Notes: generated by a model from the letters alone, not told the origin. A stretch of 64,000 nt of DNA from Dioscorea cayenensis subsp. rotundata (GCF_009730915.1 NC_052489.1:28017916-28081915), one strand, 5' to 3'. Counted from the first letter of the stretch, positions 23,501 through 36,600 are shown. Program-made: numbers and translations.

Positions 23501-26500
23501 CAGTTTGGCTGAAAGGAATGATTCAGCATATCTGCAAGACAGAAAAAGTTAGCTAGCAGAAGTAAATTTTGGGGGGGGGGGGTGTTGTTGACCTCATTGA
23601 TCTCCTAAACTATCCATCTAAGTAGAATCAGTGCAGTTTAAGAGGTGCACAAAAAAGAGAGCCAAATAAAATAAAGGTGCCCAAAATTAAAAGCAACAAT
23701 TTTAAAGGCTGTGAATAAGATAGACTATAAAGTGGCTCTATCATACGTACATTCATCATGACAAAAAATAGACCTGACTTTTTTGGAGTGAGAAATAAAA
23801 ACCACAATGACCCAAAAATTTTGGCTTTGGAATTTTCAGATAACGTAAATTCATAATGGAATCAATCATCAATTTAAACGGTCCAATTTTATTCTGGTAA
23901 CAGGAAATCGCCATACTTCATAAACATAAAAGCCCAAATAAACACCAAAAATAGAAAAACACGTGTAATTCTTATGAACATAAGCCAGTACAGCTCATAA
24001 CATAGATAACAGCTCTTTGAAAAAACTTGATACACACAAAATTCGAACTGCACGAAATTAATACACACAAAATTTACCAGCATATGGAACTAGCATGTGT
24101 GCATCTTGAACAAGAGCACCAACTCTTATCTTCATCTGAATAGAACGTGATTGAGCCATGCTTAAAGCCCAAATAAATCTTTCAGGATCATGGGCAAGAC
24201 GCTTGATCTTGAGAGGAGCAGCAGAGTGCTGTCACATAAGCATGAAGGAGACAGTTAAATGGATAATCATGAAACTTTGGCATTATAACAGAAGATAGAA
24301 GAGGATCATACCCAATTCTTTTCCCAAAATTCTAGACCCCTACAATGCTGCTCATCGATTTTTGAAGCCAATTCTGAGTCTTGCAACTCCAAAAGGTCTT
24401 CCTAATAACACATGCATTTCAAACCACATGCCAAACCATTTTTCTTTTAAAAAAAAAAGGTATTATGCTACAGAAGGGTTTGAAGTATAAGATTTAAATT
24501 CTGAACAATAATTTACACTACTTACACAAAAACTTATCATAAATATCCACTATCAACAGCACTCCGTGCAGTTGTATCAGCAAGATGCTTTAAGCACAGG
24601 CTTATTCTAGCAGATACTTCTGATTAATTCCATGAAATCACCTCAATGAAAACTCAGATTAGTTTGAGAGGCACAAAAGGAAATAAATAGAGAAAAAGGC
24701 TATGTGTATAGGCAGCTCACTCATGGTAGGCATACCATAAGCAAGATGAGATCAGATTATTGGTCAGATTGGATGTTTAAGTTGAAATTATTTTCTTCCT
24801 GTTGCTCATTTCAAACCACTGGCATCAAATTTCAACATACAAACAAAAATCCAAGGATGGCCAATGATACATTAGTTGGCAAGGGCCATCCTCATAGTAG
24901 TTTTGTTATTTTTATTTCATATTTACAATTTGCTTTTTATTTCATATTTATGATCTACGTGATTAAACTAAATAATACAAGCATGAAGATAAAAGGAATA
25001 TCACAATGAAATTACTAGTTCATGGACGTAGCAAAAAGCTAGCATGCATTAATTGATCCATGAGAGGAGTTAAGGTTCATATAATACATCTAAACATACC
25101 TTTTGAGCTAGAAGTAAGCTAGTACACTCATCTGCACCCGGTAAAAAATCGCCATAAAGCTGCCAAAAGTTGCCCTCCACATCAAATGCATACAAAAGAA
25201 GGCATGCCAACCTCAAGTCCCAATCTGTCTGAGATGGTTACAACTTACAAATGGTTACAAATTTAAGGTGATAATTTGACATCCATTTCAGAATTTCCAA
25301 AATCTTAAAATTCAAATATTTCAAAGACTTCCATCATTCATGAGCCACAGTTGACTTGCATTAAATTGATTCAGCATAAATTACCAAAATAAAAACAACT
25401 TTAAACTCAATACAAGCGATTCAAATGTGGAACATAGTGTCCTTGTAAATACAGAGATCTAGTGGATTTTAATTTTTCACATTTTTTTAGTAACATTTGT
25501 GAGAATGATAATTTTGGAAGCTAAATTAATTGTCAGGAGGGAATGAGTTTCAACAATCTTTTCAGTCCATTTTCTTGCACTTAAAATATTCTAATAAACA
25601 CCCAACCCTCCCTGCTTGACATTTTAGGATATGAAAATAACATTACCTCTGAATTTATTCAAACACAAAATCTCAATACGGGTTATGAACATAAAATGCC
25701 AAACAAAGTTTAGCAAGAGCACTACACATTCTGAATATTTTCAGTTGGCACACACAAGTACAAATAAAAAAATCCCACTCACTTTCCCCAGAAATTTATC
25801 AGCTTTTGGATCCTAGTCATACAAGACATTAAACTTGACTAAATTTCATAATTCAATCTTAATATGGGTAATGAACAAACAAATGTCAAACAAAGAGTAG
25901 CGACTGCAGTATCAATTAAAAACATACAATTACCTCAGGATTGGTTGAGCTGATTATATCAAATATAGGATGGCCTATTGGTATAATATCTGGAAAAAAC
26001 ATCCAAGGAAGCTTCTGACTAATAGTTAGCATCATCTCCAATGGGATTTCCATAATCATCTGCAAAAATTGCAATGCCAGTATGAAGAACATCCGCACAA
26101 ATAATGAAATGCAGACATCACCAAGAATAACTTGAATGATGCACAAAATTACAGAAAAAAAGACATGTTCAATGAAAGTTCTAAGAAGACATCCACAACC
26201 CAGATCTGGGGCATATTATCCTAATATTGTGCATGGCAAACTTTCATACATAAACATGTAAGCCTTGTAGAACCACAAAAAAAGAGCCAGGGTAGTTAGT
26301 ACCAGGAAGACAGTGGTTAATCGGACCATGAAAAATCAAGTAACAAATTAGTTCATTCAAACACAAGACCATTTTCTTTTGTCAGGTTATATATGCCTTC
26401 TACTTCCTCCAACACTACCAAGTTCAAAGTTTTAATGTTTTGGGTTTAGGGTTCAGGGTTCATAATTAGAATCTAGGGAGTAAATCTAGAACTACGCACG

Positions 26501-27040
26501 AGTTGTACAAGAAAAAACTTTAGATGAAAAAAGAACCAAACAGGACCAAAAGGAAGGAGAAAAAAACTCAGCCTAACCACCAAAGACAAAAGGAAAAAAA
26601 AAAAAAACCACCCTAGCAAAAGAAAAGGAAAGTTCACCCTAGCTCTGCGACGAGGCTCTACATCTCGAGACGCATAGACTCCGAAGCCATCAGGTCCTTC
26701 CCTGAACTCGACCCCATACACCCGCATGCTCCGAGCATACCCTATTCTGTAAAAATCAGGATCCGCTAGCACCGTCTGCGCAAGAAGACAACCAAATCCA
26801 TCACAAGAACGTCTCAGAAATAAATAGGAATGGGATAGCGAGATTCACGTCGGACGGCAGGGACGATTCTTCAGCTTGCAACGGCTCAAAGATCCTGAAT
26901 GGCGGCGTAGAAGTAGAAGCTCTGACGGGAAGAGACAGCCTCCTTTTGCTGCAAGGAAGCGGTGGAGCTTTGCAAGGCTGTAGAAGGAGAGCATTCTCTC
27001 GAGGCTTAGGAGAGAACGGAAGCGCGAGAGACGACACCAT
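20523..27040 (-). CDS. PTAC14: pTAC14, plastid SET-domain protein of the PEP transcription complex
   Basis: Known as PAP7 in Arabidopsis, pTAC14 associates with the plastid-encoded RNA polymerase and is needed for chloroplast transcription. Twelve exons: 27040-26849, 26775-26638, 26059-25934, 25228-25100, 24401-24312, 24228-24078, 23531-23422, 22342-22271, 21246-21141, 21050-20850, 20758-20716 and 20601-20523. The product is 478 residues against about 483 in Arabidopsis. The first 45 or so residues (MVSSLALPFSPKPREN, CSKRRLSLPVRAS) look like a transit peptide. The family block DPDFYRIGYARSMRVYGVEF follows. The SET core shows GPDGFGVYASRDVEPR, ADMLNHSFQPNC (residues about 275-286) and INYMSGKKNN, then the C-terminal substrate-binding-like domain ending YRLHRKLFLGKV. 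It stands head to head with the PPR gene, with 223 bases between the start codons. Intron 8 has a (CA)n tract, and a 62 bp tandem duplication lies in intron 7. Confidence 0.95.
22543..22668 (+). repeat. Tandem duplication, two units of about 62 bp
   Basis: The unit GTACAYAAGYCAGGCAWGGT...TTGTTTTCA occurs twice head to tail with a few differences, inside intron 7 of pTAC14 and directly after a (CA)n run (22519-22540). It is intronic and has no visible function. Confidence 0.85.
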
Positions 27041-27263
27041 TGAAGCCCACCCGCCGAGAAAAAGAGAAACGTTATCCAGCTAAAACCCCTCGGTTTTTTC
27101 GAAACGGGCATTCCACGAGCTATGCACGTGACTGGGAAAAGTTTCAAACAACCCCCTCAAAGTAAAACCCTACACCTTAATTTCAAAACTTTAAAGAAAC
27201 TACAAATTATGATAAATGAATGACAGGGATTGATTCAAAATTTCACCACCACGAAGGAAGCAA
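27041..27263. promoter_or_regulatory. Divergent promoter shared by pTAC14 and the PPR gene
   Basis: Only 223 bases separate the two start codons. The interval contains a G-box core CACGTG (27125-27130), a telo-box AAACCCTA (27165-27172), and a site II motif TGGGCT on the minus strand (27044-27049). G-boxes mark many light-responsive photosynthesis-associated genes. Telo-box and site II pairs are established elements of plant ribosomal and organelle-biogenesis genes. Shared control is inferred from spacing and motifs. Confidence 0.6.
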
Positions 27264-27971
27264 ATGAGAGCAGCAATGGCGGCAGTGCTCCTCCGAGCGC
27301 GAGCACGATCTCGCGCTCTCTCATCGTCATCGATGGCTCCTCCTCTCAAACCCTCGGAAGCCCTAACCAAGGAAGAGATCTCCCAGATCCACGCCCTCGT
27401 CCCCCGTCTCATCGACTCCGGCCACCTCGACGACGCCGTCCGCCTCATCGACGCCGCTCTCCTCGCTGACCCCTCATCTCAATCGTCTCTCCCTCTCCCC
27501 CTCATCGCAGACCGCCTCTCCGATCACTCCGACCTCACCCCCACAATGTCCCTCCTCACCGCGCTCCGCCATAACCTAAGCCACCCTTCTCCACTCACCC
27601 TCATCTCGCTTCTCATCTCCTCCTTCCTCCGCCGCCGACGCCTCAAGGAAGCAGTCAAGGTCTTCTTCTGGCTCTGCCGGCCCGATTCCCCATGCCGCCC
27701 AGATCGAGACGTCTACGCGATCGCAATCGGAGGGTTTTGTCGGCACGGGAAGACGCTAGAGGGGCTGAGGGCGATGAGGGAGATGGTGAGAGATGGGGTG
27801 GTGCCCGGGAGAGAGATGAAGGAGGCTGTGTGGAGAGGGTTGTTACAGGAGGCAAGGGTCGACGAGGCGCAGGAACTGAATGCGGTGTTGGCCAATGTCA
27901 GAGAGGAAGGAGACGTGCTTGATGCCGTTGCACTAGTTCTTGATCGCATAATTAAGGACTGGCAAGAGTGA
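27264..27971 (+). CDS. Short pentatricopeptide-repeat (PPR) protein, probably organellar
   Basis: An intronless frame of 235 residues with strongly GC-rich codons. The N-terminus is Arg/Ala/Ser-rich without acidic residues (MRAAMAAVLLRARARSRALS), like a mitochondrial presequence. A second ATG lies four codons in at 27276. One good 35-residue PPR motif spans VYAIAIGGFCRHGKTLEGLR to DGVVPGRE. Degenerate helix pairs lie on both sides (LIDSGHLDDAVRLIDAALL; LLQEARVDEAQELNAVLANV). PPR proteins bind organelle RNA in a sequence-specific way. The protein is short for the family, and I cannot name an orthologue. Confidence 0.7.
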   Translation: MRAAMAAVLLRARARSRALSSSSMAPPLKPSEALTKEEISQIHALVPRLIDSGHLDDAVRLIDAALLADPSSQSSLPLPLIADRLSDHSDLTPTMSLLTALRHNLSHPSPLTLISLLISSFLRRRRLKEAVKVFFWLCRPDSPCRPDRDVYAIAIGGFCRHGKTLEGLRAMREMVRDGVVPGREMKEAVWRGLLQEARVDEAQELNAVLANVREEGDVLDAVALVLDRIIKDWQE

Positions 27972-28813
27972 TGGCCGTGATAATTTTATTAATATAATTA
28001 TTATTTACCGTTATCTTTGAATATCTCTGGGCTCTTGCTGGAATTGTTCTCAATTTTTAAGGCCTGATATTTGATTTTTGAATTAATACAAGATGCGGGC
28101 GGTAAAAATCAGGATTTAAACTTCTAGTTTGTTTTGAGTTACTTGTTGTATAGAAAAATAACTAAACACATGCTCTCGACCTTTGGGTCTATTGGTATAC
28201 GGATCACCGATAGAACTCTCATCGAGTGGTGAGAGTTCGATTCTCGGCTGAAGACACATTTCTGGGAGTTGTAAATAGTGATTGTGTATGGATTGTTCCA
28301 GCGCCCACGTGAGCACGGCCCCATCCTCATTTATTCCACCGAGGCTTGTGCACGTCCCTGGATTTTTAGTGGATTCGCCCCGCTCCTCTTCCCTGATAAT
28401 CCTAAGTGTAGAACAAAAAAAAAACATGGGAAATGATCATCTTTGATACTAACATCCATCCCTGTAAACATGTCATGTTGAAAGATTCAATAAAGCAAGT
28501 GTGAGCAAAGAAAAACTGCTTCGTTTGAGTAACAACAAAAGCCTAATTAAATGTAGGGGTGCAAACGAGAAGAATACAAATGAAGAGGAGGTTATCACTT
28601 ATCACAAGGTGTTGGTGCTTTTAGTTCTGGCGTGGAAAACAAACTCTGCATGGTTTTATTATTATTTTTCTTTTTCTGGGGATTAAGCACTCAGATGCTT
28701 GTCTGGACAGTAATAGAACCCCATGCAGATAACATGATGGTATGGGTACCCAACTTCAAATTAACCTTCACATTGCTTTTTAGTATGAATTTCTGAACTC
28801 CAAAACCAGCCAG
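27972..28813. other. Convergent intergenic region between the PPR and mS35 genes
   Basis: It holds the 3' ends of two converging genes and one SINE-like insertion (28171-28425, listed separately). Nothing else is recognisable. Confidence 0.6.
28171..28425 (+). mobile_element. tRNA-derived SINE
   Basis: An A-box-like element (TTGGGTCTATTGGTAT, about 28182-28197) and a good B-box (GAGTTCGATTCTC, about 28233-28245) are followed by a GC-richer body of about 170 bases and an A10 tail at 28415-28424. ACATG occurs on both sides (28168-28172 and 28424-28428) and may be part of a target-site duplication. Body GC content is well above the flanks, suggesting a fairly recent insertion. Confidence 0.7.
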
Positions 28814-31800
28814 CTATTTATACTGCTGTGATACTTCCCACACAAGCTTGTCCATGAACTGACACTTCTTATCAAAGCCCCAGCCCGGATTGCTCTGCAT
28901 GATAAGTAAAAAGTTATGGAACTTATTATGAAATTTGAAGTAACTCAAGGGTAAAATCAAATGTTTCTAGCTTGCTACTGAATTAAGTCATGGTTCAAGA
29001 ACTAGCAGAAATGTACTTCAATACAATTAGGAAAAGCAATAAAATATTTTATTTAGTTGAGCATCAGACTCGATTGGTTGTTCATCAAAATAGTATGAAT
29101 TGGTAAAATCAGATCTACAAACAACAAATAACATAGTTGTTTGTCAAGAATTCCATAACTGCGAAAAATCCAATGCAAAAATCACACAGACCATTTAAGT
29201 TATTAAGTTAACCACATTGCTATGGAGTTCAGGGCATTCCATCGTATTTCTAGGCACTAAACTCACACTTCTATTTATCATAATTAACTCATGGATGTTT
29301 AGCATTGTTTTTCAGAGGGGAAAAATAAGGTAAAAGAAAGGGGCACTTAGAGATGCTTCTTATTTTACATCCTAAAATAAATTGAGCAAAAAAGGAAGAA
29401 ACAATCCAACAAATAAAAATGGTGAGGACAACAAACCTGAAGAGAAAGAAGAGCACGATCAGTGAACCTCTTTACAGAAGAAGGTATGTTCTCTGGAAGA
29501 GTTTTAGCCACTCTTTCCAACTCTTCCTGTTGTTCCTTTGCGGTCACTCTATCAGGACCACAATACATATCCATTAGTTCTTTCATGACAGGCAACTTCT
29601 CCAAGGCTTCATTGATAATTTCCTGCATTAGTCCAAAAAATGTAAGTGAACAGTTACAAGTATTATATGAACAATAGCTTAAATGATTTCTTTTTCATAG
29701 ATTGGTGCGTGACCACACAAAATAAATCATAAAACTCAGACTATGACATCATCATGAGGGAGGTCCATCATTAACCATCACAAATGATGGAAAATGAATA
29801 AATGCAAAACCGGACCAATTGCACAGTCAATTCGCTATAAATTTCATGGCATCTTCAAAACATCAAGCTACCCCATAATTAGCAAGATGGGTATAAGCAA
29901 CTGCCCTAACAGCATAATTTTTCTGATACTTAATGAACTGTAATGTTCAAATTTTGGAACTAACATATAGTACCATAGTATTATAAATGCGGTGGGATAA
30001 TCCCAACCGTCATATTAGGTGTTTGGTAGAGGGATTAGGACTAAACCAGTTTAGTCATCAGCAAACCACCAACGGTAAGACTAAGCTCAAGATCGGAATG
30101 AAATAGAACTACATGTAGCTCTGAAGAAAACCAAATAGACCATGAAATAAAAGTTCAGCTCACAAGCAATCACATTGTTGAATATCAAAAGCACAGGAAG
30201 AATTCACAGATAAAACGAATACAAAGTTATGCATTCAGATAAATCAGATGTAGTTTGTTTGATGGTGAGGCAAAAATAGGTGAGCCCAAAGTGGGCCAAT
30301 TAAGAAAGTAGAGTATAGTACTGTTAAATACAGATTTATAAGGACAAGGAGGAAAAGGAATACAGAGAAAATAATCAAAATAATCAAGATAATCAAGAGA
30401 CAGCACAAAGCTGATCACTACACTTCTAGAAATCAAACCAACATATGAGATGCACTGAATGAAGCAATCCTCAACATAACGGGGAGAATGAAAACTAAAA
30501 CTTAAATATCAGTCACAGATTTGAAGATTCCCACATCTAAAGTTTGGAATTTCTATTCATAATTAAGGTGTTCTTACTCTCCTCCACTGGCATATCAATG
30601 ATAATATACATGTTATCTGAGCTCTATAACTAGCATGAAAGCATATTCAATTTTTTTCAAAATCATATAAAAATTCAATATTTAGGGAAGACAACATTAT
30701 AGGACACATCCCTAAGTAAATAAGAATACATAAGATGGAGAAAATATAGCAAGGACTCTGAAAGCTGCGTCTTCAGCACAACTTAAGACCCTAACAACAA
30801 GTGTTCAAAAGATATTCCCATGCCAAACAAAAGTCTTCCTCAATATTGACAGAAGGAATAGCATAGGTTCCGGCTCTTAAGCTGCATAGCTTCAGATAAC
30901 CAACGACACAATTTATGATCCAGAATGGCAGGACCAAAGCTACATGTGCGGAATATTGAACAGATATATAGAATTCACATACCTCCCACTCTTCATGGCT
31001 TTGTATTCCCTCATAAGCCATCAAGAATGGCTTCATCTTCTCCAAATATTCACGAATAGGCATTGGGGGCTTCTCATCAATGTCTGGATTGGTATCGAAT
31101 GACACCAAATACTCCGGCTCGTATTCGATCTACAAATATCAGAAGGAAATAAATATCAGAAAAACCAAAGCATGAAACAGGGGAATTCCAAGTAGCACCA
31201 ATCAAACAAACCAAATTATTAGTGTGGAGAGCATCCAAATATGCTTCTTCCACAGGAGAAGGCAACACTATCGAGCTCATCTCTTCAAACCCTTCAACCA
31301 ATTTGTTCATATTAGCTTCTCCAAGGCGCTTCGCAAGCTTCTCCCCGTCGGCATTATCACCCACATAAAGCTCCAACTCATCAGCCGCATCGTACCCTCT
31401 CCCTCTCCCACCTCTGCCACCCCTCCCTCTCCCACCGGCAAAACCTCTCCCACCTCTGCCACCCCGTCCAGCCGGACCCCCGCGGGAAAGCACCTCCATC
31501 GCCTTCCTCACAGCCTCTTCTCTGCCAAGCCTCGGCTGGCTCGGTGTCTCTGTTGCTCTCCTCGGCGTGACCCTGGCCCGGAGATGCCGGTTCTCTTCAC
31601 TTGGAACAGGACCAGATTCCACAAACTTCGTGGGCTTCCCGCGACCAGCTCCCGGACCAGTGGGCGGGCCGATGTTCCGGGGGAGCAACTTAGCATCCAC
31701 TGGATCCAAGAACTGGGATTTCTCGGTGGCTGCAACATAGTCATCGCGGCTGAAGAAGATGGGTTTTTTCGAGAGAGAGTCGGGCGCATCCGGTACAGGA

Positions 31801-32138
31801 GAAGAAGGGAGGGCACCACTTCCACGGCCACGGCCGGCACCGGGGGGAGTGGACGACGACCACGAAGAGAACGACGGGAGAACGGGAGAGGAAGGGAAGA
31901 CAGCGCCGCGGCCATGGCCAATGCCGGGAGGGGTGACGGCTTCGTCGTCATCCGCAGAGAGGGATCGGGATTGGCCAGGCCCGCTAGGGGTTGGTGGCGA
32001 CGGTGAACTAGAGCCACGGCCACGGCCACGGCCAAAGCCACCGCCGCCGGCACCGGAGAAGGAGGAGAAGGCGTGGGAGGAGGAGAGAAGCGATTGCCGG
32101 GAGGTGGGGCCGGCGGCGAAGCGAGCGAGGCCTCTCAT
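28814..32138 (-). CDS. Mitochondrial small ribosomal subunit protein mS35
   Basis: The plant form of the mitochondrial ribosomal protein S24/S35 family. Four exons: 32138-31212, 31129-30983, 29622-29437 and 28894-28814, giving 446 residues. Residues 1-40 (MRGLARFAAGPTSRQSLLSS...) are Arg/Ser-rich and fit a mitochondrial presequence. They are followed by long Gly/Arg (GRGRG) low-complexity tracts at about 30-260, as in other plant members. The conserved core begins near ELYVGDNADGEKLAKRLG and continues through MNKLVEGFEEMSSIVLPSP, DEKPPMPIREYLEKMKPFL and GPDRVTAKEQQEELERVAKT. It ends NPGWGFDKKCQFMDKLVWEV. Exon 1 is extremely GC-rich, and long antisense open frames there are compositional shadows. 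Two site II motifs lie about 90-115 bp before the start. Confidence 0.92.
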
Positions 32139-32229
32139 GGCGTTTTGGAAGGGTTTGGGTTTTGCGATGGGGAATGGAAGGGAGCACGGGGAGATGCGGC
32201 TCGAACTCGGGCTGCTGTTCTTCTTCGCA

Positions 32230-32253
32230 TGGGCCTAGAGTTAGACTTGGGCT
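32230..32253 (+). promoter_or_regulatory. Paired site II elements upstream of mS35
   Basis: TGGGCC at 32230-32235 and TGGGCT at 32248-32253 lie 92 and 110 bp before the mS35 start codon. TGGGCY site II pairs are bound by TCP factors and are enriched upstream of plant genes for mitochondrial ribosomes and respiration. Their use here is inferred. Confidence 0.5.
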
Positions 32254-32824
32254 TTGCTTTCAATTGGGAACATCGAGAACGTCCAGAAACCTCTGGTTTT
32301 TGCACCAAAACTTTATGCAATGTTTTAAATTATGAATTTTTATTTAAAAATAAAACATGGGAAATTAAAAACAAATTCAACATCCATTCAAATGCCTTTT
32401 ATTTGTTTTCAATCTTTAATCTTTGATCATCAGTAGGGGTATCGTTACTAATAGATCCTAAACTTTTAACTACTTAGACCAATTTTTCATCACTATGATT
32501 TGAACTTAATTATTTGTTTAAGTAGCTTTAAGCCTCTAACATCTGAACCAATCTTTCTTAGTTATTCTTTTATTAATTTAAGTTGATTTTACATAAAAAT
32601 ACTTCTTTAGTTATTGTGCACCATCTAGTTTTTAATAGGATTATCTTTCGATGCATTATTTTTTTTATTTTTTTTTTTTGTATCACAACAGAGTTGACAT
32701 TGACTATTATTAGTTAGCTTAGCAATAACACAATTTTGCTAAACTAATTTAAGGATGCGATTAGAGATGTAATCATACAAGTGAGGCTGGGTTGTGACGG
32801 AGAATGGAATTCCCATCCCGGCTT

Positions 32825-33034
32825 TCCACATAGATGGGATTCCCTACCTCCATATTTTTTTTGTGGGGAAAAATTTTAGCAATATTAAAATATTTATAAT
32901 ATAACACTAAATTATATTGTTTTAAACTAATCCACATAGCTGGGATTCCCAACTTCCAAATTTTTTACGGGAAAAAATTTTAACAATATTAAAATATTTA
33001 TAATATAACACTAAATTATATTGCTTTAAACTAA
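32825..33034 (+). repeat. Tandem duplication of about 105 bp, two units
   Basis: Units 32825-32930 and 32931-33034 both start TCCACATAG and end TTTAAACTAA, with about ten differences between them. They are AT-rich with no coding potential. Confidence 0.85.
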
Positions 33035-33633
33035 TTTTTATTATTTTATCATATAATATATAATAAATTTAATTTTTTAAAAATAATATATTTTTAAAAT
33101 CGGTAAATAGCTTATTTTATCTTATCTTAATTTTTATAAAAAAAATTATTAATTTTTTTTTAAAAAAAATCATATAATTATACTCATATATTATACGGGA
33201 GTAACACTAGTTTTATTAAAAATCTAAAAATTTAAAACATTATTAATAAATACTAAAAATATATATTTTTAAAACTAAAAATATTTGGTCCTTCTAATCT
33301 TATATTCATATTAATTAATTTTTTTTTAAAAAATTATTTTTTCCTTTTCAAATAGTTTATGTATATATATAACTAACATAATATTCATTTATTATTATAA
33401 ATAAAAAACTTTTTAATGTTTTATATCGCTATTCTTTTTTGAGATATAGATGTTCGTTAAAATAAATAAATAAATTTTTTTGTGTTAATTACTAATCTAC
33501 CAACCTGAACCTAAATCCGACCAAACATGAGCTTGGACTCGAGTCCAGACCAAGAGTCAAAATGTCAAACCCCCGAACAGGTACTACACTAAACCCGCGT
33601 TCCTTTTTCGTAGTTTTGCTTCGCTTTGACTCC

Positions 33634-36600
33634 ATGGCTGTTGCCCTTCTTCGCTCGCGCATCCATGGCCGCATCCTCCGCCCGTACTCCACCCAACCCT
33701 CCCTCCTATGGAGCCCGGCGGCCGACGATCCTCACTCGCCGGCGTCCACGCTCCAGATCTTCTCATGGGGCCATGGCGGCTCTGGCCAGCTCGGTGGTGG
33801 GAAGGAGGAGCTCCGCCATTACCCGACCTCTCTCGCGGCCCTTCGTCTCCCCCCTGACTTCCGTCTATCTCCTGTCCCCGGCCGCGTTCCTTTTCCTCCT
33901 CCGCCGACCGGCTCTATGGAGGTCGGCATCTCCTGCGGTCTCTTCCACTCGGCCCTTCTCGTTAATGGGATGCTCTGGATTTGGGGGAAGGGCGATGGTG
34001 GTCGGCTCGGGTTTGGTGATGAGGTCTCCGGTTTTGTTCCGAAGTTGAACCCTAATCTCTCTGACGTGAAAAGCGTTGCGCTTGGCGGGATTCATTCCAC
34101 CGCGCTCACCGCTTCGGGCGATGTCTTCACATGGTCAGTTCGTTGCAGATGTTTTGATGTTTCTTCTTGTTTTCTTTGCTTATTCATTTGATTTATAGTT
34201 TATTGTTTATGCGATTATGCATATTATATGATCAATTGGTGATCGTAAAGATGATGATATGCTTGCGTTGGCTGAACTTAGCTTTGGATCACTTGTGATA
34301 TTGATTTTCCATTCAGATATGTTGTAGTAATAGTAAGAATGATATGGTGATGAATGCACTTTATCAACTTCCAACATATAGTTTTTCATATATTTCTTCA
34401 TACATGATTATTGATAATATGTTTAATTGCTGATGATATAGATTATGATATGCTTGCACTGGCTGAAGTAGCAGTGGACCAATTGTGGTATTGATTTTTC
34501 ATTAAGATATGTTGTAATGATATTAGCACTATGTTGAAATGATCACTAAATGTATAGTTATTTATATATTTCTTCGTACAAGTCTCATTTAATTTGTGTT
34601 TATTTCTTTAATAGTTCTGAAATTAGGTAAAGATTTATTTAATAGTTTATGTTTTTTTTTCTTTGTTTCACTTAGTTGGATTCTTATGCCCGTATTTTAT
34701 TCAGCTGTGGGTGTAGATAAGGTGTTGGGACTTTGTTGGCGTGTGTACTTGCTTTGGTTTACTGCTTCAAGGAGCTTTTGTTTTTTCACTCACATGATAT
34801 GTGAACTATATATTGACAATATTTTGGAATGCCTATTGGTGATGTTACCATAGGCAGACTTCATTGAGGCTTTCAAGGAATCTTGATATCCAACTTTTCT
34901 TTCCTTGCGAATTCATATCCTTTTAATTGGTCAGTGAGACATCCTTCTTGCACTTCATTCACCCAAATAACCTTTTGAAATGGAACGCAAAAGCGAGACT
35001 GAAAGCAACCATTAATAGGTATCAGTTTGGTTCTATTTTGTGAATGCAAATAGATGTAATTCTTTTCTTCTAGCCTTCAGCGATCTCTCTTTTGAACCAT
35101 CATTACTGCCTTTGGAGTAATAATAGTGATGGTATCATCTGTGCTTAATTAAACTGATAATAATTAATATGTCAGATGTAGTTATTCTAAAATTTCTTTT
35201 TGGAATTAAGTTTTGATTCAACTACTTAGGAAGTTGGCAGGGGTTATGGTGGTTTTGGAGCACTGGGACACTCTGTTTATCACAGAGAATTGCTGCCTAG
35301 GCTGGTACATGGTTCTTGGAGTGGAAAAATTTCTCATCTTGCTACTAGTGGAGCACATACTGCAGCTATCACCGAGTCAGGTTAGTTCATACTGATGGAT
35401 ATGAGTGTAACTAAAAGAAATTGTTGTTACTTAATGTTTTTTTGTGTTATTATTCTGTCAGTGCATTTGTTTCTTAACACTAGCAAAAGAAATAGAAAGG
35501 TTAATATATCAATGTTGATCCATAGAATGGATGGCTTATGGCCAACAAGGAAGTTAAATGTAGTGTATGTAGCCTACCTCTGAATGTTGTTAATGGATAT
35601 TTTACATGAAGAGCCTAAAGTTGGATAGCCTATCTATTAGTTATTTATGCACTCTTATTTTCATATTTATTTTTCAAAAACATTTTTATACTGAGCTGTT
35701 TAAACCTCATGAAAAACTCATATACGATGTTCAAGTGTAGAGGCCCTGAGTTTATGTTTAGGTCACTGTTTTAGTCTCTTTGCTAGACATGTTACATTTG
35801 GTGAACTTCAAATAACTTATGTGTCTATTTCCGTTTGCAAGGGTGATTCTTGACTAATTGTCCAACAGACTTACTTTGCTTCACTGTTTGAGCAGTCCCT
35901 CTATCTAGGAAGCAATCATTGTTGATTGTCTTATTAATATCAGCTTTTCTATCTCTCATATCGTCACATCTTTCTTAGTGTTATTTTTTATCATTTACGG
36001 TTAAAGGTGAACTTTATACCTGGGGACGAGATGAAGGGGAAGGTCGGTTAGGTCTCGGCAGTGGAGGTGGTCCTGGTGAAGGAGGGTCTTTTAGTATTCC
36101 TTCCAAAGTAAATGCATTACCTGTGCCTGTTGCAGCTGCTAAATGTGGTGGATTTTTCACAATGGCGCTGACTTCAGATGGCCAAGTTTGGAATTGGGGA
36201 GGTGAGAACTTGAAAACATTCCAAACTTCCAGCTCAGGCACATTTTATTAAGCCAATCCTGATTAATTTGGATCCAACTCAAATATAACAAGAACCAAAA
36301 TTTATCTTGAGTTTACCTGGCTTATGTTGTGATATGACTCTCCTGCTTTTGTAGCAAATTCAAATTATGAACTAGGGAGGGGTGATAACAAAAGTGATTG
36401 GAGGCCACAACTTATTCGTAGCCTTCAAGATGCTCGTATTATTCAAGTGGCCTGTGGTGGTTACCATTCTTTGGCATTAACTGGTAAAGTGGTTAAGATG
36501 TCCTTTTAATGGTTCAACAAATGCACAGAGCAGTACCTAAATTGTACTTGTAAAATATACCATGTTTCGACCTTGGCACTTATAGATACTCAGATTTGAA

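Larger units (their letters stand above)
32139..33633. other. Divergent intergenic region between mS35 and RUG3
   Basis: GC-rich near mS35 and then strongly AT-rich. It contains two site II motifs and a 105 bp tandem duplication (32825-33034), both listed separately. No gene is seen. Confidence 0.6.

Noticed and set aside
29940-30120. A MITE within intron 2 of mS35
   Set aside because: A few transposon-like words (GTGTTTGGTAGAGGGATTA) occur, but I could not find a matching opposite terminus.
31224-32006. A 260-codon plus-strand open frame, and another minus frame at 31508-32053, over mS35 exon 1
   Set aside because: Both are shadows of a very GC-rich, Gly/Arg-coding exon. Neither has family resemblance, while the mS35 frame continues correctly across three splice junctions.
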